From Shewanella sp. HN-41 (lineage in GTDB: Bacteria; Pseudomonadota; Gammaproteobacteria; Enterobacterales; Shewanellaceae): a stretch of DNA of 64,000 nt. The notes beneath the pieces are model-generated. The model was not told where the DNA came from. It saw nothing but the letters and a program-made list of their open reading frames with translations, and did no database searches. The position numbers and the translations under genes were made by a program. The stretch is taken from the NCBI RefSeq assembly GCF_000217915.1, contig NZ_AFOZ01000016.1, positions 22,079 to 86,078 on the forward strand, given 5' to 3'. Every line of letters begins with the position of its first letter. The first letter of the stretch is position 1. Of this stretch, positions 22,477-30,635 are shown piece after piece.

Positions 22477-22640
22477 ACCGAATCCCCCTAGTGGGGACCG
22501 CTTGTATTTAAGCGCGATGGCTAAGACTAAGCGATGATGTCTGCATCTTTTGCGGCAAATATGACTTAGGGCTAGCGTGGGATGATGCGCTCTGATACAT
22601 TTCGCTGGTTTTAGTCATTTATGTTTTTAATGAGGCCCCT

Positions 22641-24152
22641 ATGCGCACCACTGCAGTCATTTCTATGCTGTTGTTTGGCGTGTTAACCAGTGTTAATGCC
22701 AGTGCCAAAGATAATGAGTTAGTGTTTGCCAGCGACTTTGAAGGTAATCGTTTATCTCAACCTTGGTCGTGGATCATGGGCTGCCAATTTGAAGGTGCAG
22801 AGCCCCACAGCGGTGAAAGCGCACTCCTATGTGCCGAAGGCAATAGCAGTATTGTCAGCAAGTACCCTATTTCAGAGGCGGGTCTATTAGAGTTTTGGGT
22901 GAAAACCCAAAATATCCAAACCCAATATCGGGTCAATGTATTAACCTCACCGGTATTAAAACTCGATGCCCAGTGGCAGCATGTAGCCTTAATCGATATC
23001 ACCCCCGGCGCGAACGAATATTTAGCCCACCGTGTCTCTATTGACGATCCGAGCCGCCAGTATATTCGCCTCGATATTGAGGCCATTAATGGTCCCATTA
23101 GCTTGGATGACCTGACTCTCGATAAAATTCGCCTCGATATTGCGTTGCAAAAGAACGAGCAAAAAATTATCGGTGGGATTTTAGATAAGCTAAAGGAAGA
23201 TAAAAACTACGAGGTACAATCTGAGTCATTTCGCACCCTTGGCAAAAATTACGCAGCCCAGCTTGAGAGTCAAAGGCAATACCTCGAATACTCCAATGCC
23301 ATCTATTCGAGTATCACCTTCGTATTAGCGACCTCTGAGCGTAATAAGATGTCTAACCCACTAGGTTATAACACTTTTAGATCGGTTCTGACCGATGCTA
23401 AACGTGTGGCATCACCTATCCAGCAGGCACGATTGGGCTCTATGGTAAAACCCTTTGGCGACTTAGCAACCGCCACATTAAACGTGGTCAGTGCCGGTGC
23501 CTATTCCGCCTTTGCCGAACCTTTTAAGTCATTCTTAGCCGCGACCTTTGACCGCTCGAACTATGACAACAGCGACTTGAGCCGCAGCGATAAAAAGTTT
23601 GCCGAGGAAAATGGTCTAAAGATATACCAGCAGGCCGAGCGGTTTATGTCTGAAATCGAAAAAGAGCTGCAACAGGTCACAGCGCTCGATAATGATTTAG
23701 TCAATATGCAGAAGAACTTAGATACGTTTCGCCGCGATCTCGACAAGCATTTGCGCAGCTACTTACAACATGCGGGGATTGCCCGCACCCCAGAAAATTA
23801 CAGCCGAGTGATGAGTAAGGACGAACAAACCCGCGCATTAGTGATTGCCGATGCCAGCGCCAATATTAGCGCTAAAGCCGAAGCCCTATTAGCGTCAAAT
23901 AGCAATGCTGAACTTGTACAGTACATGATTAAAACCACTGAAAAAATTGATGAATTTCAAGAGTTCAAGGAGCGTTTTAACCAGATCACTTCGGCCATGC
24001 TGACCTTCTATGACCGTTTTGAACGCTCGATTGCCGTCGAACAAAACCCCTTCACCGACCCAAGCGATCGCGCCGTGTGGGAGCAACACGCCCAAAGCGC
24101 CCGTAACTATATTCGCCAGTCGAAGGAAGCCTTTACTAAGGCCTTTATGTAG
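22641..24152 (+). CDS. secreted protein of unknown function
   Basis: 503 residues with a signal peptide (TAVISMLLFGVLTSVNASA). Residues about 25-165 look like a beta-rich jelly-roll module (FASDFEGNRLSQPWSW, LLEFWVKTQNIQTQYRVNV), resembling carbohydrate-binding or concanavalin-like folds. The rest is strongly helical, with heptad-like Glu/Lys/Leu stretches (for example around KIYQQAERFMSEIEKELQQ) that suggest coiled coils. I do not recognise the family. It is the last gene before the accessory region and stands alone. Confidence 0.7.
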   Translation: MRTTAVISMLLFGVLTSVNASAKDNELVFASDFEGNRLSQPWSWIMGCQFEGAEPHSGESALLCAEGNSSIVSKYPISEAGLLEFWVKTQNIQTQYRVNVLTSPVLKLDAQWQHVALIDITPGANEYLAHRVSIDDPSRQYIRLDIEAINGPISLDDLTLDKIRLDIALQKNEQKIIGGILDKLKEDKNYEVQSESFRTLGKNYAAQLESQRQYLEYSNAIYSSITFVLATSERNKMSNPLGYNTFRSVLTDAKRVASPIQQARLGSMVKPFGDLATATLNVVSAGAYSAFAEPFKSFLAATFDRSNYDNSDLSRSDKKFAEENGLKIYQQAERFMSEIEKELQQVTALDNDLVNMQKNLDTFRRDLDKHLRSYLQHAGIARTPENYSRVMSKDEQTRALVIADASANISAKAEALLASNSNAELVQYMIKTTEKIDEFQEFKERFNQITSAMLTFYDRFERSIAVEQNPFTDPSDRAVWEQHAQSARNYIRQSKEAFTKAFM

Positions 24153-24785
24153 CGGATTGTTGTAGAAACACCGACAGAGCTTTTTCACCGAAATGGCAGC
24201 GCAAGTCTTTTTCGCTGCCATCTTAGCCAGAGCGTGTTGTACGTAAACCCAAAGTCCCCCAAAGCAAGATATCTGAATTGTATATTGCGTTATATACATT
24301 GCCACTGTTGCCCCAGTGACACGCGGTCTATTTATTTAACAAGAAGTGTCCGGCAGCATCTGCAACGCATGGAAGTGTAAATGCCGCGTACACATGGTCA
24401 ATAATATTCCAGACATCATAGTGACATTCCCCATACCCCTATGGGCAGATGTGAAAGAGCGGCCATGCCGCCAACGGTCACTGTTGCAACAATGGCAATC
24501 TTAACGACCATTGAACTATTCACTCGGCTTAAAGTTTTTGCCCCAAAGTTTGTTAGCACTCGTTTAGTGAATCGAAAATTGACGAACTACTTGCCCTAAC
24601 AGTTCTTATCGATGAACCCTGTTTTCAGTGCTTCTTCATGAGTGAGCGGAACTGGATGGGTGTACAGTCATATTCAAATTTAAGTAGCTTTTCGCGTTTT
24701 TAAACCCATTATTTTGCGCATTTTTCCAATCTGAAATTATCAAAACCATTTAAAATCAACTGCATATGGTTGCCAGAAATTAGTT
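24153..24785. other. gene-free left edge of the accessory region
   Basis: No coding sequence is supported. It holds a hairpin at 24193-24221 (9-bp stem ATGGCAGCG/CGCTGCCAT, no T run). From 24476 a stretch matches, in inverted orientation, the DNA downstream of the integrase gene at 63887-63916: 28 of 30 bases agree, and weaker similarity continues to about 24547. This suggests that the segment once flanked an integrase gene which is now missing here; no integrase relic was recognised between 24548 and 24785. Confidence 0.6.
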
Positions 24786-24930
24786 AATAGGTTTGGAAAA
24801 CGCGCATGCGCGTTTTCCCTGATGGTGTATTTGATAGAAAGCTGATAAGTTCTTTGCATACAGCTAGTTAACTGTGCGCGTTTTCACTGGTCCAACAAGG
24901 TAAACGCGCATGCGCACTAATAAAATGTTA
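24786..24930 (+). other. attI-like integron recombination site, copy A (no integrase beside it)
   Basis: This 145-base element matches the integrase-proximal element at 62491-62635 (reverse complement) with about 9 differences. It begins AATAGGTTTGG, contains a 24-bp perfect palindrome at 24795-24818 centred on CGCGCATGCGCG, and ends TAATAAAATGTTA at the predicted crossover, where a cassette starts. The orientation is rightward. The reading as attI is an inference from position next to intI in the other copy and from the cassette joined here. Confidence 0.75.
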
Positions 24931-24962
24931 TAACCCTATGAGGCTAATTCTAAGGAAGTTGC

Positions 24963-25802
24963 ATGATCAGTAATTCAGAAAAAATTCGCTTATTAAATAA
25001 GCTTCTTGATAAATCTAAAGAAGTTACAATCGAAAACAGTAGTGATACTAATTTTCAGAGCTGGAAAAATCTTGTAGAAAGAACATTAATAAAAATATAC
25101 GGTGATCAGTCTACTGAATATAAGCACTTTTCAGAATTACGTTTTTTCTTCAATCCAATCATGTGGACTAGTGGTAGTGATTTCACAGCAGATCATCTTA
25201 GGGTTTTCCGTGAAGATTTCAAAATTTTAATTAAATCAATTGAAGGCTATATCGAAGAATTACAAGAAGAACAACTTTCAACACCCACCCAATCCAATGA
25301 AATAATTAAAGATAACAATTTCACAAAGGTATTTATTAGTCATGCATTATTAGATGCAGATATTGTCGAAGAAGTTATTGAACTACTTGAAACTATAGGT
25401 TTAGATTCCCATCAAATTTTTTGTACATCATTTGATGGCTACGGTATTGGGTTAGGAGAAAATTTTTTGAATAAAATCAAAGATGAAATAACATCTGAAT
25501 CTATGGTTTTATTTATTTTAACCCAAAACTTCTATTCTAGCCCTGTTTGTTTGTGTGAAATGGGGGCGACATGGGTTCTTGCTAAAGATCATATACCTAT
25601 TGTTGTACCGCCTTTAGATTATACTGACATCAAGGGTGTAATTCCGCTGACTCAAGGGCTAAAAATTAACGACTCACTAAAACTAAACCTACTAAAAGAA
25701 AAAATTGAGAAAGAGTTTAAAATTAAAAACACGATGTCACTATCAACGTGGGAGCGAAGAAGAGATCGCATACTTATTCGAATTAATGAATTAATGAATT
25801 AA
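24963..25802 (+). CDS. TIR-domain protein in an integron cassette, predicted defence effector
   Basis: 279 residues, AT-rich unlike the core genes. Residues about 1-105 form a helical N-terminal domain (FQSWKNLVERTLIKIYG, FREDFKILIKSIEGYIEEL) of a kind often fused to bacterial defence effectors. A TIR domain follows at about 121-220: KVFISHALLDADIVEEVI, FCTSFDGYGIGLG and SSPVCLCEMGATWV, where the Glu of CLCEMG is in the place of the catalytic Glu of TIR NADases. A role in NAD+ cleavage or signalling after phage infection is predicted. It is the first cassette behind attI copy A and is followed by an attC site. An SD-like AAGGAAG precedes ATG 24963. Confidence 0.8.
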   Translation: MISNSEKIRLLNKLLDKSKEVTIENSSDTNFQSWKNLVERTLIKIYGDQSTEYKHFSELRFFFNPIMWTSGSDFTADHLRVFREDFKILIKSIEGYIEELQEEQLSTPTQSNEIIKDNNFTKVFISHALLDADIVEEVIELLETIGLDSHQIFCTSFDGYGIGLGENFLNKIKDEITSESMVLFILTQNFYSSPVCLCEMGATWVLAKDHIPIVVPPLDYTDIKGVIPLTQGLKINDSLKLNLLKEKIEKEFKIKNTMSLSTWERRRDRILIRINELMN

Positions 25803-25821
25803 TTGAAAACTCAATTGCCGG

Positions 25822-25882
25822 GTTATAACAAAAACTTGAAACTGGACGGCACTACGTGCCGCCATTTAAGTCAAAGTTAAAT
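25822..25882 (+). other. attC site of the TIR cassette
   Basis: 61 bases with outer core sequences GTTATAAC and GTTAAAT, inner imperfect arms (AAAACTTGAAA and TTTAAGTC) and a central hairpin GGCACTACGTGCC. The cassette begins TTATAACC just after copy A, which pairs with the GTTATAAC arm, as expected for an integron cassette. Confidence 0.82.
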
Positions 25883-26318
25883 GGCAAGGAAAATGATCGC
25901 GAACCCATACATAGTTGCAATTGAAGATTACAGAGCCAATGGCTCTGACGATGAGTGGTTTTTTGCGAAACTAACCGACGGACTGTTAGATGGTTGTGAA
26001 CCTCACGACGCATTTAAGGCAATCGAAGCAATTGTCGAGTACGCTCTCAATGAGAATGATGAAGGTCTGTTCTATGATCTCCTTCAGTTTATTCTTAGGC
26101 TTGAGCACAAGGCGGATACTTCACAAGCTACTGAAAATCTTATAAATAATGTTGCCAAACTTGAAAAAGTGGCAACAAACTTTGGTCAGCCACAGCTATC
26201 TTCGCTCAAAGAAATGTGCACATGGTTCAGGCTGCCATTTAACAAGCGGAACAAAACTGGACACCCAGCTTTAATGGCGCAGCAATTAACTTCCGACTAT
26301 GCTTGGATTAAGCATTAA
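25881..26318 (+). CDS. hypothetical cassette protein, its attC apparently lost
   Basis: 145 residues, acidic N-terminal half, no signal peptide or membrane segment, mainly helical. The ATG at 25881 overlaps the attC core; ATG 25893 (MIANPYIVAIEDY) is equally possible. I do not recognise the family. It is the second gene of the left array. No attC follows: only 14 bases separate its stop from the RAYT gene, so the cassette's 3' end seems to have been lost or replaced when the transposase arrived. Confidence 0.6.
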   Translation: MARKMIANPYIVAIEDYRANGSDDEWFFAKLTDGLLDGCEPHDAFKAIEAIVEYALNENDEGLFYDLLQFILRLEHKADTSQATENLINNVAKLEKVATNFGQPQLSSLKEMCTWFRLPFNKRNKTGHPALMAQQLTSDYAWIKH

Positions 26319-26332
26319 ACAAGGAGGTTTGT

Positions 26333-27310
26333 ATGCCACGTCCTCGCAGAACTCAGATTAGTGTTGAAGACACTCCCTATTACCATTGCTGTAGCCGCGT
26401 TGTGCGGCGTGCGTTTTTGTGTGGCGATGATGTCTATTCGAGAAAAAACTATGACCATCGCCGCGCTTGGGTAGAGTCGCTACTGTTTGAACTCGAAGCG
26501 GTTTTTGCTATTGATGTGGCGGCCTTTGCGGTGATGTCCAATCATCTGCATGTGGTACTGCGGATTGATATCGACAGCGCTAATCGTTGGACTGACCGCG
26601 AAGTACTTGAGCAATGGCATAAGCTGTTTAAAGGCGATGAGTTAACGCAAAAATTTGCGCAAGGAGAGCTAGTTGAGGTGCATGAGGTCAACAGATTAAG
26701 GCATTCAATCGCAATTTATCGAAGCAGATTATGCGATATTTCATGGTTTATGCGCTGCCTCAACGAACCCATTGCAAGACAAGCAAATCAAGAAGATAAC
26801 TGTACTGGTCGTTTTTGGGAAGGACGCTTTAAATCCCAAGCCTTACTCGATGAAGCCGCTGTGTTAACCTGTATGGCCTACGTTGATTTGAACCCGATTA
26901 GAGCCCAAATAGCGGATACGCCAGAACAATCCGACCATACCAGTATTCAGATGCGGATTCGGGCCGCATTAAAAGGTGAACAACCTAAAAATCTACTGCC
27001 TTTTATCGGTAATGAGCGCGAGAACCAACCTAATGGCATAGCGTTTTCATTAACAGACTACCTCGAATTGGTTGATGATACCGGCCGAATTATCCGCAAT
27101 GATAAACGTGGAAGCATCAGTGAAAATAGTGCCAAGCTACTGGCAAGATTAAATATATCCCAAGACAATTGGCTAAAATTGACCACAGAGTTTGGCAAGC
27201 TATTTCATGGTCCGGTGGGTACGCTGCAAGAACTAACTGATTACTGTGAACATCTAGAAAAGCGACGACGGCACTTTGCGGCAAGCTGTCAGCACTTTCA
27301 CAGCAACTAA
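26333..27310 (+). CDS. REP-associated tyrosine transposase (RAYT, Y1/IS200-like)
   Basis: 325 residues of the Y1 transposase superfamily. It has the metal-binding HLH of SNHLHVVLRI, GRFWEGRFKSQALLDE and the catalytic region CMAYVDLNPIRAQI, where the Tyr is the predicted nucleophile. RAYTs are single-copy-style domesticated transposases that act on REP hairpins, rather than active insertion sequences. A very strong ribosome site (AAGGAGG, 5 bases before the ATG) precedes it. No clear REP hairpins were recognised nearby. It lies within the integron remnant, between a truncated cassette and attI copy B. Confidence 0.85.
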   Translation: MPRPRRTQISVEDTPYYHCCSRVVRRAFLCGDDVYSRKNYDHRRAWVESLLFELEAVFAIDVAAFAVMSNHLHVVLRIDIDSANRWTDREVLEQWHKLFKGDELTQKFAQGELVEVHEVNRLRHSIAIYRSRLCDISWFMRCLNEPIARQANQEDNCTGRFWEGRFKSQALLDEAAVLTCMAYVDLNPIRAQIADTPEQSDHTSIQMRIRAALKGEQPKNLLPFIGNERENQPNGIAFSLTDYLELVDDTGRIIRNDKRGSISENSAKLLARLNISQDNWLKLTTEFGKLFHGPVGTLQELTDYCEHLEKRRRHFAASCQHFHSN

Positions 27311-27504
27311 CTGTAATCCTGCTTAACCAAACCAATCTCTGCCCATTTGTTTTATTGGGTGAGTTAGCATATCTTAAATATACCAATTTTTTAATGAGTT
27401 AGCTCATTTTCATGCCTCAGCTTTAGCCCTTTAACTTTTGATGACTCTAGTTTAAGCAATTTTAGCTCGTACAAGTTGTAGACAAACCAAAAGTGCATTA
27501 TGTT

Positions 27505-27562
27505 GTTGATCTAAAGTGGATGGCCAGTATTTTTTTCTGGTTGATCTAAAATGGATGGCCAG
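27505..27562. mobile_element. tandem repeat resembling an IS21-type end, IS body missing
   Basis: GTTGATCTAAAGTGGATGG at 27505 recurs at 27540 as GTTGATCTAAAATGGATGG; each repeat runs 23 bases to CCAG with one mismatch and a 35-base period. Multiple terminal repeats of this form are typical of IS21-family ends, an attribution from memory. No istA/istB-like gene is present. Copy B of the attI element starts only 13 bases after the second repeat and lacks its left part, so this end may mark where an insertion and deletion truncated it. Confidence 0.5.
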
Positions 27563-27574
27563 ATTTTTGCCCTT

Positions 27575-27687
27575 CCTGATGGTGTATTTGATAGAAAGCT
27601 GATAAGTTCTTTGCATACAGCTAGTTAACTGTGCGCGTTTTCACTGGTCCAACAAGGTAAACGCGCATGCGCACTAATAAAATGTTA
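27575..27687 (+). other. attI-like site, copy B (left part missing)
   Basis: 113 bases that read as identical to 24818-24930 of copy A, from CCTGATGGTG to AATGTTA. The upstream palindrome of copies A and C is absent. A cassette begins at the crossover with TTAGGCGCC. With copy A it forms a direct repeat flanking a 2.6 kb block that holds the TIR cassette, the second cassette gene and RAYT. Confidence 0.78.
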
Positions 27688-27743
27688 GGCGCCATGACTG
27701 CCACTTATTAGAATTATCCATAGACTTATACGGAAGCAGAACT

Positions 27744-27986
27744 GTGTCATATACGAAAACACTTTCGACCAGCAAGCACACAGCAATCGTTGAAGTCACG
27801 GGCTGGGATAGGCCTGCATTAGCAATTAGCCAAGCGTACCTTGAGGAGATACTCAAGAAGCTCGCATTAGTTGAAGAAGATATGATCTCCAGCAAGTCTG
27901 GTGTTGCGGGCATCGAAATCCATACCGTCCAGCAGGAGCTCTCGGCCTTGCTCCGTGGCTGCTCCGGATACAACAAAGGCATATGA
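27744..27986 (+). CDS. small hypothetical cassette protein
   Basis: 80 residues starting at GTG 27744, with ACGGAAG about 7 bases upstream. No signal peptide or membrane segment; a central helix-rich stretch (LEEILKKLALVEEDM). The family is not recognised. It lies in a cassette bounded by attI copy B and the attC site at 28019, which is the main evidence that it is a gene. Confidence 0.55.
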   Translation: MSYTKTLSTSKHTAIVEVTGWDRPALAISQAYLEEILKKLALVEEDMISSKSGVAGIEIHTVQQELSALLRGCSGYNKGI

Positions 27987-28018
27987 AATTCGAGGGGCCA
28001 TACGTTATAGCGTGATGG

Positions 28019-28095
28019 CTCCTAACAATTCGCTCAAGAGGGACCCAGTGTCAGGCTTCGCCTGCCTCCGGGCCCCTTAGCTCAAACGTTTGGGT
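28019..28095 (+). other. attC site of the copy-B cassette
   Basis: 77 bases. It starts with the core CCTAACAATTCGCTCAAG, has a central CAGGC..GCCTG hairpin and ends GCTCAAACGTTTGGGT, a common attC form with matched GCTCAA/TTAGC-type arms. Orientation is rightward, as for the TIR cassette. Confidence 0.85.
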
Positions 28096-28107
28096 ACAGA
28101 ATAAAAC

Positions 28108-28254
28108 ATGCGTGATATCGAAACATATCTACTTGGCGTTGTAGCAGCATACCGCTGTTGTGCTTTGATGGACATTTATCTATTTACGGCTTTGTTTCCT
28201 AAATCGAGTCAGCGAACAAAACTCTCATTATTGTTCAAATATCAAGCTATATAG
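28108..28254 (+). CDS. 48-residue open frame after the attC, possible cassette remnant
   Basis: Starts ATG 28108 (MRDIETYLLGVVAAYRCCAL) and ends TAG 28252. It begins 13 bases after the attC core, the usual position of a cassette gene, but no attC follows. The downstream neighbour is the AAA gene in the opposite direction, so the cassette seems truncated. There is no other evidence that it is expressed. Confidence 0.35.
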   Translation: MRDIETYLLGVVAAYRCCALMDIYLFTALFPKSSQRTKLSLLFKYQAI

Positions 28255-28270
28255 TGGGTTTCAGGCATAC

Positions 28271-29458
28271 CTAGCCCAGTAACACTGGCTTACAACACAC
28301 TCCATATCTTAAGCTCGCTCTACGATGGAGCTCATAGACTTCACAACCTAACAATGGCTCAGTTCTATTAAGAACGGCACCAAAACGCACAAAGTAGTCT
28401 TCATTAACTTGTTTTGCACTGATAAGTGGAACTTCAATACTGACATCTACCCGACCTTTACGTATCAACGCTGGGTCAAGATTATCAGGATGATTTGTGG
28501 TCATTACTACAAGGCAGTCATCAAGAGGAATGATTCCGTCTAACGCGTTTAGAACGCCTCCTAAAGTGAGTGGTGGGTTATCTACATTGCTTTCTGCAGT
28601 ACGCGATACCGTAGCCTTTACACAGTCACAGTCCTCTATTAACAACATAGCTCCGGGCGGTACTTTTCTAATAGCCTTATGAATAGTGGCATCATTTACA
28701 GTCGAAAGATTCAATATGTATAGATCGCGATGATACTCAACAGCTAAGGCTCTCGCTATACCCGTCTTACCCGTACCCGTTTTTCCATGTAACAGTATGG
28801 TTAGCTTACTTACAACCGATTTCCCCCTACTTGCGAAGTTATCAACTTCCCCCATCAACTTCTGCTTAAACCCTTCATCTAGCACTAATTCACTAAAACC
28901 CGATGATTTCAATGTGCCATAGCGACACCATTCGGTTTCTTCGAAAATATTAACTTTCGGCTCAGTAGAGATGTCTTCACGAGTATCTTCTAAAAAACTA
29001 TGTAGTTTATCTTTTGCCCACCATGGTGCTCTTACCGTAATAGAATCGTATGCCATCGTACTATCGACCTTAGTACGGGTTGCCAACATAAAACAACCAG
29101 CGTATTTAAACAGGTGCATACCGTAGCCGATAGATTTAACACTGACACGCCCGTCGTAATTCACACCATAGTCAAAGTACACAGCCTCAGAGATAGAGCG
29201 TGAAAAAAACGGAATGGTAGTATTACTGATCAAAAAGGACAGCTTATTGAATATCTCTGTGCGCGCCTGATGGCTATCGTCTATCGTGAGCCGCACAAAC
29301 AGCAGGCTACTGAGCCCACTTAACAGCTTCGCGGGGACATCTTTTAGCATGTAGCCTACGAGTCCAATTAACGTTAATGTTAATACTCCAACAATGACAG
29401 CCGTCAACAAAGGATCACCATTGGTGAGCGCCTTTATTTGTAGTAATACCTCGTTCAT
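28271..29458 (-). CDS. BCS1-like AAA ATPase with N-terminal membrane segment
   Basis: 395 residues. One hydrophobic helix lies at about 16-38 (LTAVIVGVLTLTLIGLVGYM), then a beta-rich middle part and an AAA domain at about 215-360: Walker A HGKTGTGKTGIA, Walker B AMLLIEDCDC, sensor 1 VVMTTNHPDNLDPALIRKGR, followed by the Arg-rich region. This order matches BCS1-type AAA proteins, which in bacteria are often of unknown or suspected defence function. It is transcribed against the cassettes and has no attC, so it is not a cassette gene itself. It has no gene partner nearby. Confidence 0.75.
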   Translation of the reverse strand: MNEVLLQIKALTNGDPLLTAVIVGVLTLTLIGLVGYMLKDVPAKLLSGLSSLLFVRLTIDDSHQARTEIFNKLSFLISNTTIPFFSRSISEAVYFDYGVNYDGRVSVKSIGYGMHLFKYAGCFMLATRTKVDSTMAYDSITVRAPWWAKDKLHSFLEDTREDISTEPKVNIFEETEWCRYGTLKSSGFSELVLDEGFKQKLMGEVDNFASRGKSVVSKLTILLHGKTGTGKTGIARALAVEYHRDLYILNLSTVNDATIHKAIRKVPPGAMLLIEDCDCVKATVSRTAESNVDNPPLTLGGVLNALDGIIPLDDCLVVMTTNHPDNLDPALIRKGRVDVSIEVPLISAKQVNEDYFVRFGAVLNRTEPLLGCEVYELHRRASLRYGVCCKPVLLG

Positions 29459-30064
29459 TTACTCACCTTTACTATAAATGCCTAATGGACATAGTCGAGA
29501 ATACAGCCAACCGAGTCGAGGATACTACCAAGGCATCCTCAGTATGTGCGCTATCGCACGTGGTTAAAGCGACTTGATAAAGGAGCCTGACGAATCTCCA
29601 ACTTATCACTAACTATTGCCTTAGGCTGCGACAATATTGTAGGACAAACCAAGTGTTTAACATCAAAATAGTATTTAAGTGTTCGCTAAAGTTGGCAGAT
29701 AAATGTCAGAGATGGCGCCGCTCATCAAAGAGCTGGACGGGGCGGCCCTGCATCCACGAGTTGACTTGAACAATATCCGTGTTTAACTGCCAGTTCGTCA
29801 TCCATGGCTCTCGTTCATAAGCTTAGAAACCCTAGGTTTCTATTCACCGAGTCGGCGAGTGAATGCCATGGCAAGCCTGTAAACTGCTTGTCAATAAACG
29901 TTAATTGATAAGCGGTGTTAGTGGTTTATCACCCTACAAACCAAATATCATTCAGCTAAAGTCTCATCAAGAAAGCCGCCAATGAAGGCGGCTTTTGTGT
30001 TTCGACTGTCCCGTAACCTTTGCGTTTTCTTGGTTACTTTACACCATGACTTTCATTCGAGGTG
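29459..30064. other. gene-free region at the right edge of the accessory segment
   Basis: No open frame is convincing. A terminator-like hairpin lies at 29971-29996. Elsewhere only short imperfect palindromes are seen, such as AATAAACGTTAATTG near 29890, which does not form an attC. The GC content rises locally at 29710-29760, possibly a relic of a lost gene. Confidence 0.5.
29971..29996 (-). terminator. terminator downstream of the lactate operon
   Basis: A stem of about 9 bp (AAAGCCGCC/GGCGGCTTT) with loop AATGAA, flanked by T on one side and A on the other. It lies ~70 bases beyond the lldG stop, the expected place for the end of the leftward lactate transcript. Confidence 0.7.
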
Positions 30065-30634
30065 CTAGAGTAAATACACATTTAAGCTGCAGGCGCCGTG
30101 GGCGCCGACGACGAGGGCTTGTTCGATATCGGCGGTTTTTGATGGACCCGCGATAAACACCCCGAACTCACCGATATCTAAGGTGAGTTCTTTTGCTGCT
30201 TGATGCATGTTCGGCACAATTTTATTACTTGGTAGGGCTAAGATCAGGTTTTCACAGATAAACGGCGTGACTCTGTGACCTACGTTCTTATTGTTCACCC
30301 AAATGGCACCGTTTTCGGCAACGCCAATATCCCCTAGGATCACCGCATAATCGATATCTCTAAGTTCGTGGGCTGTGGGTGGTATTTCACGGTTTGCCGT
30401 GACACCCTCTACAAGGGAGATGACCTGTAACCCTTGGGCGATAAGTTCATCCACTTTGGCTTGCAGCGTCGCAAGGCCGCCTTCACGGTGCAGCGTACCC
30501 GCGACAGTTTTAAGATTGGTTTCAAACTGGCCAACCAGATCTTCCACCCTTGGGGCTACGTCTATGCTTGGCATCGGATGATTGGTTAAAGCCGACAGTT
30601 TAAGCGCATTGAGAATTTCAAGTTTACTAGACAT
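30065..30634 (-). CDS. lldG: lactate utilisation protein LldG/LutC (LUD domain)
   Basis: 189 residues with the LUD domain (DYAVILGDIGVAENGAIWV, GPSKTADIEQALVVGAHGA). It is the small subunit of the LldEFG (LutABC) L-lactate dehydrogenase complex, which oxidises L-lactate to pyruvate at the inner membrane. The start ATG 30634 is one base after the lldF stop; the longer frame to 30718 would run into lldF. The GPSKTADIE motif is the most conserved part of this family and is intact. Confidence 0.9.
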   Translation of the reverse strand: MSSKLEILNALKLSALTNHPMPSIDVAPRVEDLVGQFETNLKTVAGTLHREGGLATLQAKVDELIAQGLQVISLVEGVTANREIPPTAHELRDIDYAVILGDIGVAENGAIWVNNKNVGHRVTPFICENLILALPSNKIVPNMHQAAKELTLDIGEFGVFIAGPSKTADIEQALVVGAHGACSLNVYLL

Positions 30635-30635
30635 C

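Noticed and set aside
24193..24221. Hairpin after the secreted-protein gene as a terminator
   Set aside because: The 9-bp stem is good but no T run follows; left as an unassigned hairpin.
24786..24930. CRISPR-like reading of the repeated GCGCATGCGC motifs
   Set aside because: The repeats are palindromic and irregularly spaced, with no unique spacers and no cas genes.
29880..29930. AATAAACGTTAATTG near a GTTAGTGG, resembling an attC core
   Set aside because: No paired arms or stem of attC type could be drawn; the cores are too close and in the wrong order.
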